Below, piece after piece: positions 8,014-16,198 of a stretch of DNA of 34,029 nt. A program made the position numbers and the translations under genes. The stretch is from an uncultured Selenomonadales bacterium (GTDB taxonomy: Bacteria; Bacillota; Negativicutes; Acidaminococcales; Acidaminococcaceae). Position 1 is the first letter of the stretch; the number at the start of each line of letters is the position of its first letter. The notes beneath the pieces were generated by a model. It searched no databases. It was not told the DNA's origin and saw nothing but the letters and a program-made list of their open reading frames with translations. The stretch lies in assembly GCA_900315925.1 (NCBI GenBank), contig ONAV01000014.1, positions 1 through 34,029 of the forward strand, read 5' to 3'.

Positions 8014-8322
8014 TTATTTCTTAACTTTTTTAGCTTTTTTTGCCGGTTTGGCATTAACTGCTTCCTTAAAAGCCTTGCCTGCTTTGAAAGCGGGAACAGT
8101 AGCAGCAGCAATCTTGATTGCAGCGCCGGTCTGCGGATTCTTGCCGGTACGGGCAGCGCGTTCACGAGCTTCGAAAGTACCAAAACCAATCAGCTGTACT
8201 TTGCCTTTCTGAGCAACTTCTTCAACAACAGCTTCAGTAAAGGCTTTCAATGCTTTTTCAACGTCTTTCTGAGACAATCCAGATGCTGCAGCAGCTGCTA
8301 CAATAAGTTCTTTTTTGTTCAT
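8014..8322 (-). CDS. hup: HU-family nucleoid protein with lysine-rich C-terminal tail
   Basis: 102 residues against about 90 for ordinary HU. Residues 1-90 are a canonical HU fold: MNKKELI start, GFGTFEARERAARTGKNPQTG in the DNA-gripping arm region, PAFKAGKAFKEAVN at the end. Residues 91-102 add an extra basic tail, AKPAKKAKKVKK, resembling histone H1-type or mycobacterial HU tails. HU dimers bend and compact DNA and here presumably form the main nucleoid protein. A strong GGAG site precedes ATG 8322 and a promoter is visible at 8384-8412. The gene is monocistronic, between that promoter and the terminator at 7966-7999. The tail composition is shared with the sigma factor extension encoded nearby. 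Confidence 0.96.
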   Translation of the reverse strand: MNKKELIVAAAAASGLSQKDVEKALKAFTEAVVEEVAQKGKVQLIGFGTFEARERAARTGKNPQTGAAIKIAAATVPAFKAGKAFKEAVNAKPAKKAKKVKK

Positions 8323-8383
8323 CGTAAAATCTCCTTTTTATAAAAAAATATTAAGATGCTTGTCTTCTCCTGCATCTATGATT

Positions 8384-8412
8384 ATAATACCAGTGTTTAT
8401 CAGCATTGGCAA
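8384..8412 (-). promoter_or_regulatory. Promoter of the HU gene
   Basis: Minus strand: -35 TTGCCA (8407-8412), a 17-nt spacer and -10 TATTAT (8384-8389). The leader is about 55 nt. Confidence 0.7.
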
Positions 8413-8478
8413 GCCCAATTTAGCATTTTTCCGTGATTTTTCACATTTTTTCGTTAAATTTTTGATTTACAGATTAGC

Positions 8479-8507
8479 TTGACACCAACGTGAAGTTCGG
8501 GTAAAAT
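8479..8507 (+). promoter_or_regulatory. Promoter of the tRNA gene
   Basis: Perfect -35 TTGACA (8479-8484), a 17-nt spacer and -10 TAAAAT (8502-8507). The start site is predicted about 14 nt before the tRNA 5' end. Confidence 0.85.
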
Positions 8508-8527
8508 AATTGTTGTTGAAAAACTAC

Positions 8528-8605
8528 GGGCCTATAGCTCAGCTGGTCCAGAGCCGGCGGCTCATAACCGCTTGGTCGTAGGTTCGAATCCTACTAGGCC
8601 CACCA
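8528..8605 (+). tRNA. tRNA with CAU anticodon, probably tRNA-Ile2 (lysidine type)
   Basis: A full cloverleaf of 78 nt including the encoded CCA. Acceptor stem GGGCCTA (8528-8534) pairs with TAGGCCC (8595-8601), the D stem is GCTC/GAGC, the anticodon stem is GGCGG/CCGCT, the loop CTCATAA has anticodon CAT at 8563-8565, the T stem is GTAGG/CCTAC and the T loop is TTCGAAT. A CAU anticodon can be initiator Met, elongator Met or Ile2. The G1-C72 pair argues against initiator. The C4-G69 and C5-G68 pairs, the CTCATAA loop and the TGGTC variable loop resemble known Ile2 tRNAs, whose C34 is changed to lysidine by TilS. The Ile2 assignment is inference from these features. Confidence 0.9.
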
Positions 8606-8675
8606 TTCTGCAGACTGTTCAAAATTTTATATACAGAACGCAAGAGTGTGAATCATAAATTCCTTGCGGCAAAAC

Positions 8676-8716
8676 AAAAAAGAGCCTACCTCGCTAAAGG
8701 ATAGGCTTATTTTTTT
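8676..8716. terminator. Bidirectional terminator between the tRNA and rpoD
   Basis: Stem AGCCTACC / GG(A)TAGGCT (8683-8690 with 8699-8707) has a T-run on the plus strand (8707-8716) for the tRNA. It also has an A-run at 8676-8681, giving six T on the minus strand for rpoD. Confidence 0.85.
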
Positions 8717-8723
8717 GAGGATA

Positions 8724-8764
8724 AACCCGCTTCAGAAAAACTATCTGAAGCGGGTTCGTTTTTT
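8724..8764 (+). terminator. Second, tandem terminator hairpin
   Basis: Perfect 12-bp stem AACCCGCTTCAG / CTGAAGCGGGTT (8724-8735 with 8745-8756), with a T-run after it on the plus strand (8759-8764). It backs up the first hairpin and blocks tRNA readthrough into the antisense of rpoD. Confidence 0.85.
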
Positions 8765-8799
8765 AACTGAAACGTGTCGTGTTTACTTTTTAAAACAGT

Positions 8800-11520
8800 T
8801 TACATTCTTGGTTTCTTGTCGGTATCTTCATCTGTATCAGCCACAAAGGCACGTAACTGGCTGCTGCGTTTACTGCGCAGCCTGCGCAATGCTTTGGCTT
8901 CAATCTGACGGATACGTTCACGGGTAACGCCAAAATGCTGACCCACTTCTTCCAGCGTACGCTGCCGTCCGTCATTTAGGCCAAACCGAAGCTCCAGTAC
9001 TTCTCTTTCACGACTGCTTAATGTGTCGAGTACTTCGTTCAATTTTTCACGTAACAGCGAAAAAGATGCTGCATCTGCCGGAGCCGGAGCATCATGGTCT
9101 TCGATAAAGTCGCCCAGATGGGAATCTTCTTCTTCTCCAATCGGTGTCTCCAGAGAAACGGGTTCCTGGGCAATTTTCATGATTTCTCTCACCCGGTCTT
9201 CCGTGGTCTCCATCAGTTCCGCAATTTCCCGCGGAGTCGGTTCACGCCCTAATTCCTGTAACAGCTGACGGGATACGCGAATCAGCTTATTGATGGTTTC
9301 CACCATATGCACCGGAATACGAATGGTCCTGGCCTGATCGGCAATGGCACGTGTAATAGCCTGACGAATCCACCAGGTTGCATACGTACTGAACTTAAAG
9401 CCCTTATTATAATCAAACTTTTCAACAGCTTTAATCAGTCCCAGGTTTCCTTCCTGAATCAGATCCAAAAATAACATGCCGCGTCCCACATACCGTTTGG
9501 CAATACTTACGACCAGACGGAGATTTGCTTCTGAAAGGAAACGCTTTGCTTCATTTCCCTGCCGCTTAATCTCTTCCAGTAAAGCCGAAAACTGTGATTT
9601 TATTTCCACGAGACGCTGCGCGTTCTTTTTATCTGTCCTGTACACTTTGCTTTTGGGGCTGATCGTTTCCAAACGCGTATTGATCCACGCCTCGGATGCA
9701 GCAATCAGCTTGCTGATCTCATTCAGATTATGCGGTTCAGGCTCGTTGTCCTCTTCCCGTTCCGGGCATTCCTTTTCCCAATCCGCACATTTCAGCTTTT
9801 CGTCTTCCAACAAGCTGATGAAACGGCCACGCTCATTCTTCGTAAACTGGGCGGTATCTGCGACAAAATCCGCAACACTGTATTTTTCACCGCTTTTCTG
9901 TTTTTCACTAAACTTACGGAACGCAACAGGAATAGAGCGCATATCTGTAATGGCTTGTTCTGTTGCTAACAGATCGTTTAACTTCTGAAAAGCGTCTTCG
10001 AATTCCTTTTTCGTTTTAAATTTTAAAGGTTCATCCGATTTTTTATGGGCCTTACCAATCCGTTCAATCTGTTTGCTTTTATCCATGCGCTTGGCCAGCT
10101 CTATTTCGTCTTCACTCTGCAACAGAGGAACACGGCCAATTTCTTTCAGGTACATGCGCACAGGATCATCAATGTTAACGCCGTCGGGTACAGTCATAGA
10201 AGATGCAATTTCAGCTTCGGTAATTTCTTCCGCTTCTTTCTCTGCCTCTTCATCTTCAGCCGGCGGTAACAATGTGTCCTCATCTTCATCCTGCGGATAA
10301 ATAATATTGATTCCCTTACTCTGCAGATACTCCATCATAAAATCAATCGCTTCCGCAGAATTTACAGATGGAGGAAGGGTATCGTTCACTTCACTGTCCG
10401 AAAGAATATTGCTGTTCGCTTTCGCACGGGACTCCAATTCCAACAGTTTTTCTACAGGAAAACCTGCAGGCATCAGGGCAAGCAGTTCTTCACTTGCTTC
10501 TAATACCGGTTGTAATGCTTCAAAGCTTTCTGCTTTTTGCTTTTCAGGTTCTGCCAGCTCATTTTTATTTTTCTGTTTTAATGCCTGCTTATCTGCAGCA
10601 GAACTGTTTTTGGGCGCACTTATCTTTTTCTCAGCAGCCGGTTCTTTTGCAGAAGGCTTATTTACCGCTTTCTTCCTGTTCTGACCTACATTTGCTACCG
10701 AATTTATCTCGTCGTTATCTGTTACTTTTGCTGCTGCCTTTTTCGCAGCTGCTTTCGTTTCCCTGACAACTTTTACTTCCGCTTTTTCGGCGTCTGTCGT
10801 CTTAGTTTCCGGTTCGGCATTTATCTTTTTGGATTCAGTTTTAGTAATCGCTTCCAACTTCGCTACAGGTTTTTTAGCGGAATTTGCTGTAGATTTTTTG
10901 GTTGCGACAGCTTTAACCGCAGACTTCTTATCTTCTACTTTAACTGCCGGTTTCTTGACTTCTTTAAGCGCAGGTTTCTTTTCTTCGGCTTTAACTTCCG
11001 GCTTCTTTACTTCTTTAGCTGCAGATTTCTTTACTTCCTGTTTAACTGTAGGTTTCTTAGTTTCTTTACCTGCAGTTTTCTTTTCTTCTACTTTAACTGC
11101 CGGTTTCTTTGCTTCTTTACCTGCAGATTTCTTTACGGGTTCCGGCTTGGCAGCAGACTGCTTTGCGTCCTTCGGTTTAACCTGAAGCTTTTCCGAAATC
11201 TTTTTATCAGTCTCAACCTTTTTCGTCGTTGCTTTTTTTGCCTGCTTTTTAGCCTCTTCCGGTTTGGTTTCTGCAATACCTGCAGGTTTTTTTGCTTTAA
11301 CAACAGGTTTCTTCACATCAGGTTTGGCTGAAATCTTTGCAGGTTCCTTCTTCGCGGTCTTTTCCGGCATCTTTTTGGATATTACATCCGCTGCGGGTTT
11401 TACAGCCGCCTTCTTTGCTTTGCCATCCTGTTTTACCGCTTTTTTCGGTTTCACTGCAATCGTTTCTTCTGCAATTTCCATATTCAGTTTTTTGTTAGAT
11501 TTCTTCTTGTTAGTTGCCAT
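8800..11520 (-). CDS. rpoD: Primary sigma factor RpoD/SigA with giant Lys/Ala-rich N-terminal extension
   Basis: 906 residues, against about 370 in B. subtilis SigA and 613 in E. coli. Residues 1 to about 350 are a low-complexity Lys/Ala/Glu/Pro/Val extension with 17-residue tandem repeats at 130-197. Residues about 355-410 resemble region 1.1. An acidic linker (about 410-450) follows, and region 1.2 ([17 protein letters not shown]) is at 451-467. Residues about 480-655 form a large insert in the position of the sigma-70 non-conserved region. Region 2 (about 656-740) includes [17 protein letters not shown] of 2.3-2.4, region 3 is at about 745-800, and region 4.2 ([20 protein letters not shown]) at about 855-880. 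It directs housekeeping transcription. Its ATG overlaps the end of dnaG by 11 nt, the classic macromolecular-synthesis pairing, and GAGGGAAG lies 13 nt upstream inside dnaG. All core regions look intact. Confidence 0.96.
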   Translation of the reverse strand: MATNKKKSNKKLNMEIAEETIAVKPKKAVKQDGKAKKAAVKPAADVISKKMPEKTAKKEPAKISAKPDVKKPVVKAKKPAGIAETKPEEAKKQAKKATTKKVETDKKISEKLQVKPKDAKQSAAKPEPVKKSAGKEAKKPAVKVEEKKTAGKETKKPTVKQEVKKSAAKEVKKPEVKAEEKKPALKEVKKPAVKVEDKKSAVKAVATKKSTANSAKKPVAKLEAITKTESKKINAEPETKTTDAEKAEVKVVRETKAAAKKAAAKVTDNDEINSVANVGQNRKKAVNKPSAKEPAAEKKISAPKNSSAADKQALKQKNKNELAEPEKQKAESFEALQPVLEASEELLALMPAGFPVEKLLELESRAKANSNILSDSEVNDTLPPSVNSAEAIDFMMEYLQSKGINIIYPQDEDEDTLLPPAEDEEAEKEAEEITEAEIASSMTVPDGVNIDDPVRMYLKEIGRVPLLQSEDEIELAKRMDKSKQIERIGKAHKKSDEPLKFKTKKEFEDAFQKLNDLLATEQAITDMRSIPVAFRKFSEKQKSGEKYSVADFVADTAQFTKNERGRFISLLEDEKLKCADWEKECPEREEDNEPEPHNLNEISKLIAASEAWINTRLETISPKSKVYRTDKKNAQRLVEIKSQFSALLEEIKRQGNEAKRFLSEANLRLVVSIAKRYVGRGMLFLDLIQEGNLGLIKAVEKFDYNKGFKFSTYATWWIRQAITRAIADQARTIRIPVHMVETINKLIRVSRQLLQELGREPTPREIAELMETTEDRVREIMKIAQEPVSLETPIGEEEDSHLGDFIEDHDAPAPADAASFSLLREKLNEVLDTLSSREREVLELRFGLNDGRQRTLEEVGQHFGVTRERIRQIEAKALRRLRSKRSSQLRAFVADTDEDTDKKPRM
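10930..11133 (-). repeat. 51-bp tandem repeats inside rpoD
   Basis: Four consecutive 17-residue units, of form KKSAxKExKKPxVKxEE, occupy residues 130-146, 147-163, 164-180 and 181-197. A degenerate fifth unit begins at 198. At DNA level these are 51-bp units that differ by scattered substitutions. Lysine makes up 34 of residues 101-200. Confidence 0.85.
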
Positions 11521-13306
11521 ACAGATTTGTAATCTTCCCTCTTAACTCATTGCATATTTTTATCTCTTCATGAAATCTAGGATCATTCATGCTTGCATAC
11601 GTATCTGCAAGGCGCCTGTGATCCTCATAGGCACGCTGTAAAAAATTCTGCTGCATCTTACGGATACAGTCGTCCGCAATCCGCTTCCGGTCTTCTTCAT
11701 CGGTTGCAAAATCTTCTCCAGCCAAAATTCTTGCGGTTTCCGTATTGATATCTGCGTCACCAGCTGCAAACAAGCTCTCTTTGACCATGGAAAAATCAGC
11801 GTTTTCCAATTTGCAAATTTTTTCATAGATGCTCTGACGGACAGGCGACACAAAACCAATCTGCTGTAAGATTTCCCTGTAAAAATCTATCATGCCGGAA
11901 TACCGGAAGAATAACAATAACAAATTACTTTCTGCCTGCTCCAGTACGCTGGGAACCGGTTGCGAATATTGCCCGAAAGTTTGGGGAACCGTATTGTTGC
12001 GGAGCGGACGCGCTACAGCCTTTTTCCTGTATTCCCCCCTGATCAGGCCTTCGTCGATGACCAGTTGCTGCGCCAGGAACTTTATGTACCCGGCAGCTTC
12101 TATCTCTGTACTGCACTCCTGCAGGTACGGAATTATATTCGACACACATTGAACTTTTCCTGCCAGATCCGAAACATTATTTTTTGAAATCGTGTAACGG
12201 ATCTGAAATTCTGTGCCATTCCACGCATTTTTTACCAGGTTTTCAAAGGCGTCTCTGCCAACATGACGGACATATTCATCCGGATCCTTGCCTTCCGGCA
12301 CATTCAGCACCCGGACCGAAAGTCCCGCTTTTTTGGCAATACTGACCGCCCGTACCGCATTGCGCCGTCCCGCGTCATCACTGTCATAAGCAAACACAAC
12401 ATTCTCTGTAATACGGTGAAGCAGTTTCGCATGCTGCTCGCTAAACGCAGTCCCCAAGGAAGCTACAACCCGGTTAATTCCGGCTGCATGAAGGCTGATG
12501 GCATCCATGTAGCCTTCCACGATAATCGCTTCCTTCGCTTCACGAATCGGCTTGAGGGCCACATCCAGGCCAAACAAGGTCTCCCGTTTCTGAAAGATAT
12601 CGGTTTCACCTGTATTCAAATACTTTGGCAGACCGTCGTCCATCACGCGGCCACCGAAAGCAATCACTTTTCCCCGCGGATCCTTGATAGGAATCATCAC
12701 CCGGTTGACAAAAAAATCGCTGTAATGACCGTTCTTATTCCGTATCAGCCCTGCAGCAGCAAGCTGTTCCAACGTACAGCCTTTTTTCACCATGTTCGTC
12801 TGCAGCGCATTAAAAGACGGCTGGGAAAAGCCCAGGGAAAAGCGTTCAATAATCGTATCGGTAATCCCTCTGTTATGAAAATAATCCAGCGCTGCTAATC
12901 CGGCTTTTGTTTTATGCAGGCATGCAGAAAAATAACGACAGGCCAAATCGTTAACCCGGTACATGTCTTTTCGTTTTTCTTCCCTGCGGACATCAGCCGC
13001 CGTCCGATGCGATTCGGGAATGGGGATATTGGCACGCGCAGCCAGCGATTTGACCGCTTCCGGGAAGGTGCTGTTCTCTATTTTCTGTACAAAGGTAAAT
13101 ACATCTCCCCCGGTATGACAACCGTAACAGTAAAAAAACTGTCGTTCCTTATCCACACTGAATGAAGGTGTCTTTTCCCCGTGAAACGGACAGCAGGCCC
13201 AATAGTAACGCCCTTTTTTCTGCAGCGAGATGTAACCGCCAATAACATCGACGATATCAGAGCTGTCTTTTACCTGTTTTTTAAAATCTTCATACTGCTG
13301 ATCCAT
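11510..13306 (-). CDS. dnaG: DNA primase DnaG
   Basis: About 598 residues, the standard length. DnaG makes RNA primers at the replication fork and is recruited by the DnaB helicase. The N-terminal CHC2 zinc-binding domain carries CCPFH near residue 40 and CYGC near 61. The TOPRIM catalytic core shows [12 protein letters not shown] (about 260-271) and [13 protein letters not shown] (about 305-317). The C-terminal part (about 440-598) is the variable helicase-binding domain. Either TTG 13309 or ATG 13306 could start the protein. AAGGAA (13317-13322) is 7 or 10 nt away respectively; I give the ATG. rpoD follows with an 11-nt overlap. I see no convincing promoter in 13310-13421. Confidence 0.96.
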   Translation of the reverse strand: MDQQYEDFKKQVKDSSDIVDVIGGYISLQKKGRYYWACCPFHGEKTPSFSVDKERQFFYCYGCHTGGDVFTFVQKIENSTFPEAVKSLAARANIPIPESHRTAADVRREEKRKDMYRVNDLACRYFSACLHKTKAGLAALDYFHNRGITDTIIERFSLGFSQPSFNALQTNMVKKGCTLEQLAAAGLIRNKNGHYSDFFVNRVMIPIKDPRGKVIAFGGRVMDDGLPKYLNTGETDIFQKRETLFGLDVALKPIREAKEAIIVEGYMDAISLHAAGINRVVASLGTAFSEQHAKLLHRITENVVFAYDSDDAGRRNAVRAVSIAKKAGLSVRVLNVPEGKDPDEYVRHVGRDAFENLVKNAWNGTEFQIRYTISKNNVSDLAGKVQCVSNIIPYLQECSTEIEAAGYIKFLAQQLVIDEGLIRGEYRKKAVARPLRNNTVPQTFGQYSQPVPSVLEQAESNLLLLFFRYSGMIDFYREILQQIGFVSPVRQSIYEKICKLENADFSMVKESLFAAGDADINTETARILAGEDFATDEEDRKRIADDCIRKMQQNFLQRAYEDHRRLADTYASMNDPRFHEEIKICNELRGKITNLYGN

Positions 13307-13401
13307 CAATCGTAGGTTCCTTATTATCGAATTTCAATTACTTATTCTATATTTCAAAAAAAAATCCTCTTTTTTCAAGCAAAAACACTTGACACGTTAG
13401 T

Positions 13402-13421
13402 TTAAGGAAACACTGATTAAT
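13402..13421. repeat. Copy 1 of a 20-bp dispersed intergenic repeat
   Basis: TTAAGGAAACACTGATTAAT here is identical to 25173-25192. It lies directly beside the dgt terminator in the 241-nt dgt-dnaG spacer. Only the half-site is present here, without the mirror half seen at the second copy. Confidence 0.7.
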
Positions 13422-13457
13422 AAAAAACGTAAGCGACTGTTTTGTATTCAGTCGCTT
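13422..13457 (-). terminator. Terminator of the ccpN-ppsR-dgt operon
   Basis: Perfect 9-bp stem AAGCGACTG / CAGTCGCTT (13431-13439 with 13449-13457). On the minus strand it is followed by a run of six T (13423-13428). Confidence 0.85.
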
Positions 13458-13547
13458 ATCCGCTGCTCCTGTTATGAAATTCAATAAGAGTCTTTCATCA
13501 ATATCTCTATTATAAAAAACAAGGATTAATTGTATCAAACGTTTTCC

Positions 13548-14537
13548 TTATTCGCTGACCTTTGGCACAAAGTGCTGATTGAACATCCTGACAGCGCTTA
13601 AATCTGTCAGCCCTGCCACATAATCCACAATCGCGGTCATTTTGCCAAAGCGGTCAAAATTCAACTGAACATCTTCCGGAAGCAGCTGCGGCTCCTTTTC
13701 ATACATATCCAGCAGACTCATGATCACGTGCTCTGCTTTCTGGTGTTCTTTTTCCAGTGCAGGGCATTCGTACACGTAAGCAAACATAAAGTCGCGGAAC
13801 TCCTCTACCGCTTCGTCATAATACGAATCTAAAATTATTTTATCTTTACCGGCAGAGCATTCAACGATATTGTGAACCAGTATGTCCAGAATCTGGGAAG
13901 GCTGTGTTCCCAAACGCATGGCTACAATCCCCGGCAGTTTATCAGGACCGGCCAGCCCGACCCGGATACTGTCATCCAAATCGGAACACAAATAGCAGAT
14001 ACGGTCGCACCGGCGTACAATAGCGCCTTCCAGTGTACCCGGGAGTTTTTCCCCGGTATGACACAAGATGGCGTCCTGCACTTCCGCAGTCAGATTCAGA
14101 CCTCGTCCCTGCCGGCCATAATACGTAACCACCCGGATACTTTGCTCGTTATGTGTAAAATGACCCGTATATTTATTGATAGCCCGCTCCCCGGCATGAC
14201 CAAAAGGCGTATGTCCCAGATCATGACCCAGTGCGGCAGCTTCAATCATATCTTCATTCAGTCGCAACGCACGGCCGATCGTACGGGAAATCTGTGAGAC
14301 CTCCATGCTGTGGGTCAGACGGGTGCGATAATGATCGCCCGGTGACAGATAGACCTGGGTTTTATGCTTCAGGGACCGGAACGCTTTACTGTGGATAATA
14401 CGGTCCCGATCCCGCTGGAACGCAGTGCGCAAATCATCCTGCGGCTCCTCCGACAGACGGTGGGAAGCTGCGCTCTTGCAGGCCCAGGGCATCAGATTTT
14501 TCTGTTCCAGCCCTTCTGTATATTCTCGAACATTCAT
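13548..14537 (-). CDS. dgt: dGTP triphosphohydrolase-like HD protein
   Basis: 329 residues. This is the deoxynucleoside triphosphate triphosphohydrolase family, which cleaves dNTPs to deoxynucleosides and tripolyphosphate and so affects dNTP pools. The HD-type metal site is visible: RTRLTHSMEVSQISR near residue 75, then AAALGHDLGHTPFGHAGE near 105, and FTHNEQSIRV and a downstream Asp-rich segment (CSDLDDSI). The gene sits 18 nt after ppsR and ends with its own terminator, so it closes the ccpN-ppsR-dgt unit. The start is uncertain: AAGGAG (14552-14557) is 14 nt from ATG 14537, but 8 nt from an in-frame CTG at 14543. A CTG start adding two residues is therefore possible. Substrate preference among dNTPs cannot be read from sequence. 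Confidence 0.92.
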   Translation of the reverse strand: MNVREYTEGLEQKNLMPWACKSAASHRLSEEPQDDLRTAFQRDRDRIIHSKAFRSLKHKTQVYLSPGDHYRTRLTHSMEVSQISRTIGRALRLNEDMIEAAALGHDLGHTPFGHAGERAINKYTGHFTHNEQSIRVVTYYGRQGRGLNLTAEVQDAILCHTGEKLPGTLEGAIVRRCDRICYLCSDLDDSIRVGLAGPDKLPGIVAMRLGTQPSQILDILVHNIVECSAGKDKIILDSYYDEAVEEFRDFMFAYVYECPALEKEHQKAEHVIMSLLDMYEKEPQLLPEDVQLNFDRFGKMTAIVDYVAGLTDLSAVRMFNQHFVPKVSE

Positions 14538-14555
14538 AATCAGTATAACTGCTCC

Positions 14556-15380
14556 TTACCGGCGGGCTGCATTATTCTTATAATAATAATCCAGAATAAT
14601 ACCGGCAGTCTCTTCAATCGCACGATTCGACACATTGATAATCATACAGTGCACCCGCCGCATGATACCTTTGGCATAGTCCAGTTCTTCATTGATGCGA
14701 TCCACATCTGCATAGGTAGCATCTTCAGAAAGTCCCATTGCTTTCAGACGGGTCATACGGATATCGGTCAGTTTGTACGGATCGATCAGGAGACCGATAA
14801 TTTTATGATGCGGTACCTTGAACAGTTCCGGCGGGGGAACAACTTCCGGTACTAAGGGGACATTAGCTACTTTAAGCTGTTTATGAGCCAGGTACATGGA
14901 CAACGGCGTTTTAGATGTGCGCGATACACCGATAATAACGATATCCGCCTTTAAAAGGCCCAACGGATTTTTACCATCGTCATACTTAACCGCAAATTCT
15001 ACCGCTTCTACACGTTTGAAATATTCATGGTCCAGCGCATGAATCAGTCCCGCCTGGTTTTTGGGAAGCAATCCGGAATTCTTCTGGATGGCCCGCAACA
15101 TAGGACCCAGAACATCAACCACCTGTATCTGCAATTCCACAGCTCTGTCCGCAAGATGTTCACGAAGGCGCGGGTTTACAATCGTATAACACACCACGGC
15201 CTTATGTCGTGCAGCTTCTTCCAGTGCTTCGTCAATCTGTTCCTTATTATTTATATAGGGAACCCTTATCACATCAAACTTTGTTTCCGTAAACTGGCTG
15301 ACCGTTGCCTTAATGACAGACTCCGCCGTTCCGCCAATTGAATCTGACAATGCGTAGATAATCGGGTTGCTTTCAGTCAT
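14556..15380 (-). CDS. ppsR: Pyruvate, phosphate dikinase regulatory protein (DUF299, bifunctional kinase/pyrophosphorylase)
   Basis: 274 residues, normal for the family. These proteins switch pyruvate phosphate dikinase (or PEP synthase) off and on, using ADP-dependent phosphorylation and Pi-dependent dephosphorylation of a threonine. The P-loop-like motif GVSRTSKTPLSMYLA is at about 150-165. The N-terminal stretch IYALSDSIGGTAE and the C-terminal EELDYAKGIMRR are family-typical. The start ATG overlaps the end of ccpN by 8 nt, so the two are translationally coupled. The ccpN-ppsR pairing matches B. subtilis yqzB-yqfL and ties this protein to gluconeogenic control. The target dikinase gene is not in the window. 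Confidence 0.93.
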   Translation of the reverse strand: MTESNPIIYALSDSIGGTAESVIKATVSQFTETKFDVIRVPYINNKEQIDEALEEAARHKAVVCYTIVNPRLREHLADRAVELQIQVVDVLGPMLRAIQKNSGLLPKNQAGLIHALDHEYFKRVEAVEFAVKYDDGKNPLGLLKADIVIIGVSRTSKTPLSMYLAHKQLKVANVPLVPEVVPPPELFKVPHHKIIGLLIDPYKLTDIRMTRLKAMGLSEDATYADVDRINEELDYAKGIMRRVHCMIINVSNRAIEETAGIILDYYYKNNAARR

Positions 15381-16071
15381 GATGACTCACTTCCCTTCCC
15401 TCTGCAATATCAACAAACAGCCTTGTAAAATTCGTTTTGGTAATCCGGCCTACAATCTCATAGTCTTTTGTTTTTTTATCGACACAACGAACCACGGGAA
15501 GGCTGTCGATTTGATTATCAATAACCTTCCTTGCCGCAGCAGCTACCGTCGTATCGGGAAAAACCATAACCATTTTAGAAAGCGGTGTCATCGCCATGAC
15601 GACAGGTATCGTCTTCATATCACCATTACTGTTAGTAGCCAGTTTCAGAAGATCTTTACGTGAAACAACACCAACCAACAGGTTTCTCTCATCCACGACA
15701 TAGACCGAGCCAACATCGGCTACAAACATGCTGATTATAGCATCATATGCACTTTTTGAATTTTTGATTACGACCGGCGATGACTGGATATCTGATACCA
15801 AAATAACAGAAACCTCTTCCGTCAGTAATCCCAGCGTACTTTTACCATTAAAGAAATAGCCGACTTTGGGACGTGCGTCAATCACGCCGCTCATGACCAA
15901 AATGGCCAAATCGGATCGCAATGCTGCCCTTGTCACATTTAATTTATCCGCAATGTGCTGTCCTGTAATAGGACCTTCCAGCCTGACAATTTCCGCAATT
16001 TGTTTCTGTCTAGATGTTAAGCCTATTTTACTCAGTCCTTTCAAGCGCAATGCGCAACCCGGTCTCCCCAA
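15373..16071 (-). CDS. ccpN: CcpN-type transcriptional repressor (HTH + two CBS domains)
   Basis: Up to 232 residues. The N-terminal winged HTH reads LTSRQKQIAEIV through GPITGQHIADKLNVTRAALRSDLAIL (about 17-60). Two CBS domains follow (about 80-145 and 150-220), for example VGSVYVVDERNLLVGVVSRKDLL and DSLPVV. CcpN represses gluconeogenic genes in the presence of glucose, sensing nucleotides through the CBS pair. The order and ppsR overlap match the B. subtilis locus. The start is unclear: the first possible codon is TTG 16071 with no good ribosome site, and in-frame TTG codons also occur at 16050 and 16044. B. subtilis CcpN begins close to LNKRQEQ, so the first 10-15 residues here may not be translated. 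Confidence 0.9.
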   Translation of the reverse strand: MGRPGCALRLKGLSKIGLTSRQKQIAEIVRLEGPITGQHIADKLNVTRAALRSDLAILVMSGVIDARPKVGYFFNGKSTLGLLTEEVSVILVSDIQSSPVVIKNSKSAYDAIISMFVADVGSVYVVDERNLLVGVVSRKDLLKLATNSNGDMKTIPVVMAMTPLSKMVMVFPDTTVAAAARKVIDNQIDSLPVVRCVDKKTKDYEIVGRITKTNFTRLFVDIAEGREVSHHD

Positions 16072-16162
16072 CTTTAATAACTATAGTACTGTACATTTTT
16101 TAAGCTTCAGAATACATATAAGACACTATAATATCCATGCACCAGCTATTTAATATACACTA

Positions 16163-16191
16163 ATTATAGTATTATTTTTCTGTTTTGTAAA
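16163..16191 (-). promoter_or_regulatory. Promoter of the ccpN-ppsR-dgt operon
   Basis: Minus strand: -35 TTTACA (16186-16191), a 17-nt spacer and a perfect -10 TATAAT (16163-16168). It lies immediately after the metK stop codon, leaving a leader of about 85 nt before ccpN. Confidence 0.75.
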
Positions 16192-16198
16192 GAAACTG

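Noticed and set aside
10829-11185. Ser/Phe/Ala-rich repetitive frame on the plus strand
   Set aside because: It is the reverse complement of the Lys-rich repeats of rpoD; low complexity is inherited from them.
13347-13538. 63-codon minus-strand frame in the dgt-dnaG spacer
   Set aside because: It runs through the dgt terminator and the dispersed repeat, is A+T-rich, and has no convincing ribosome site.
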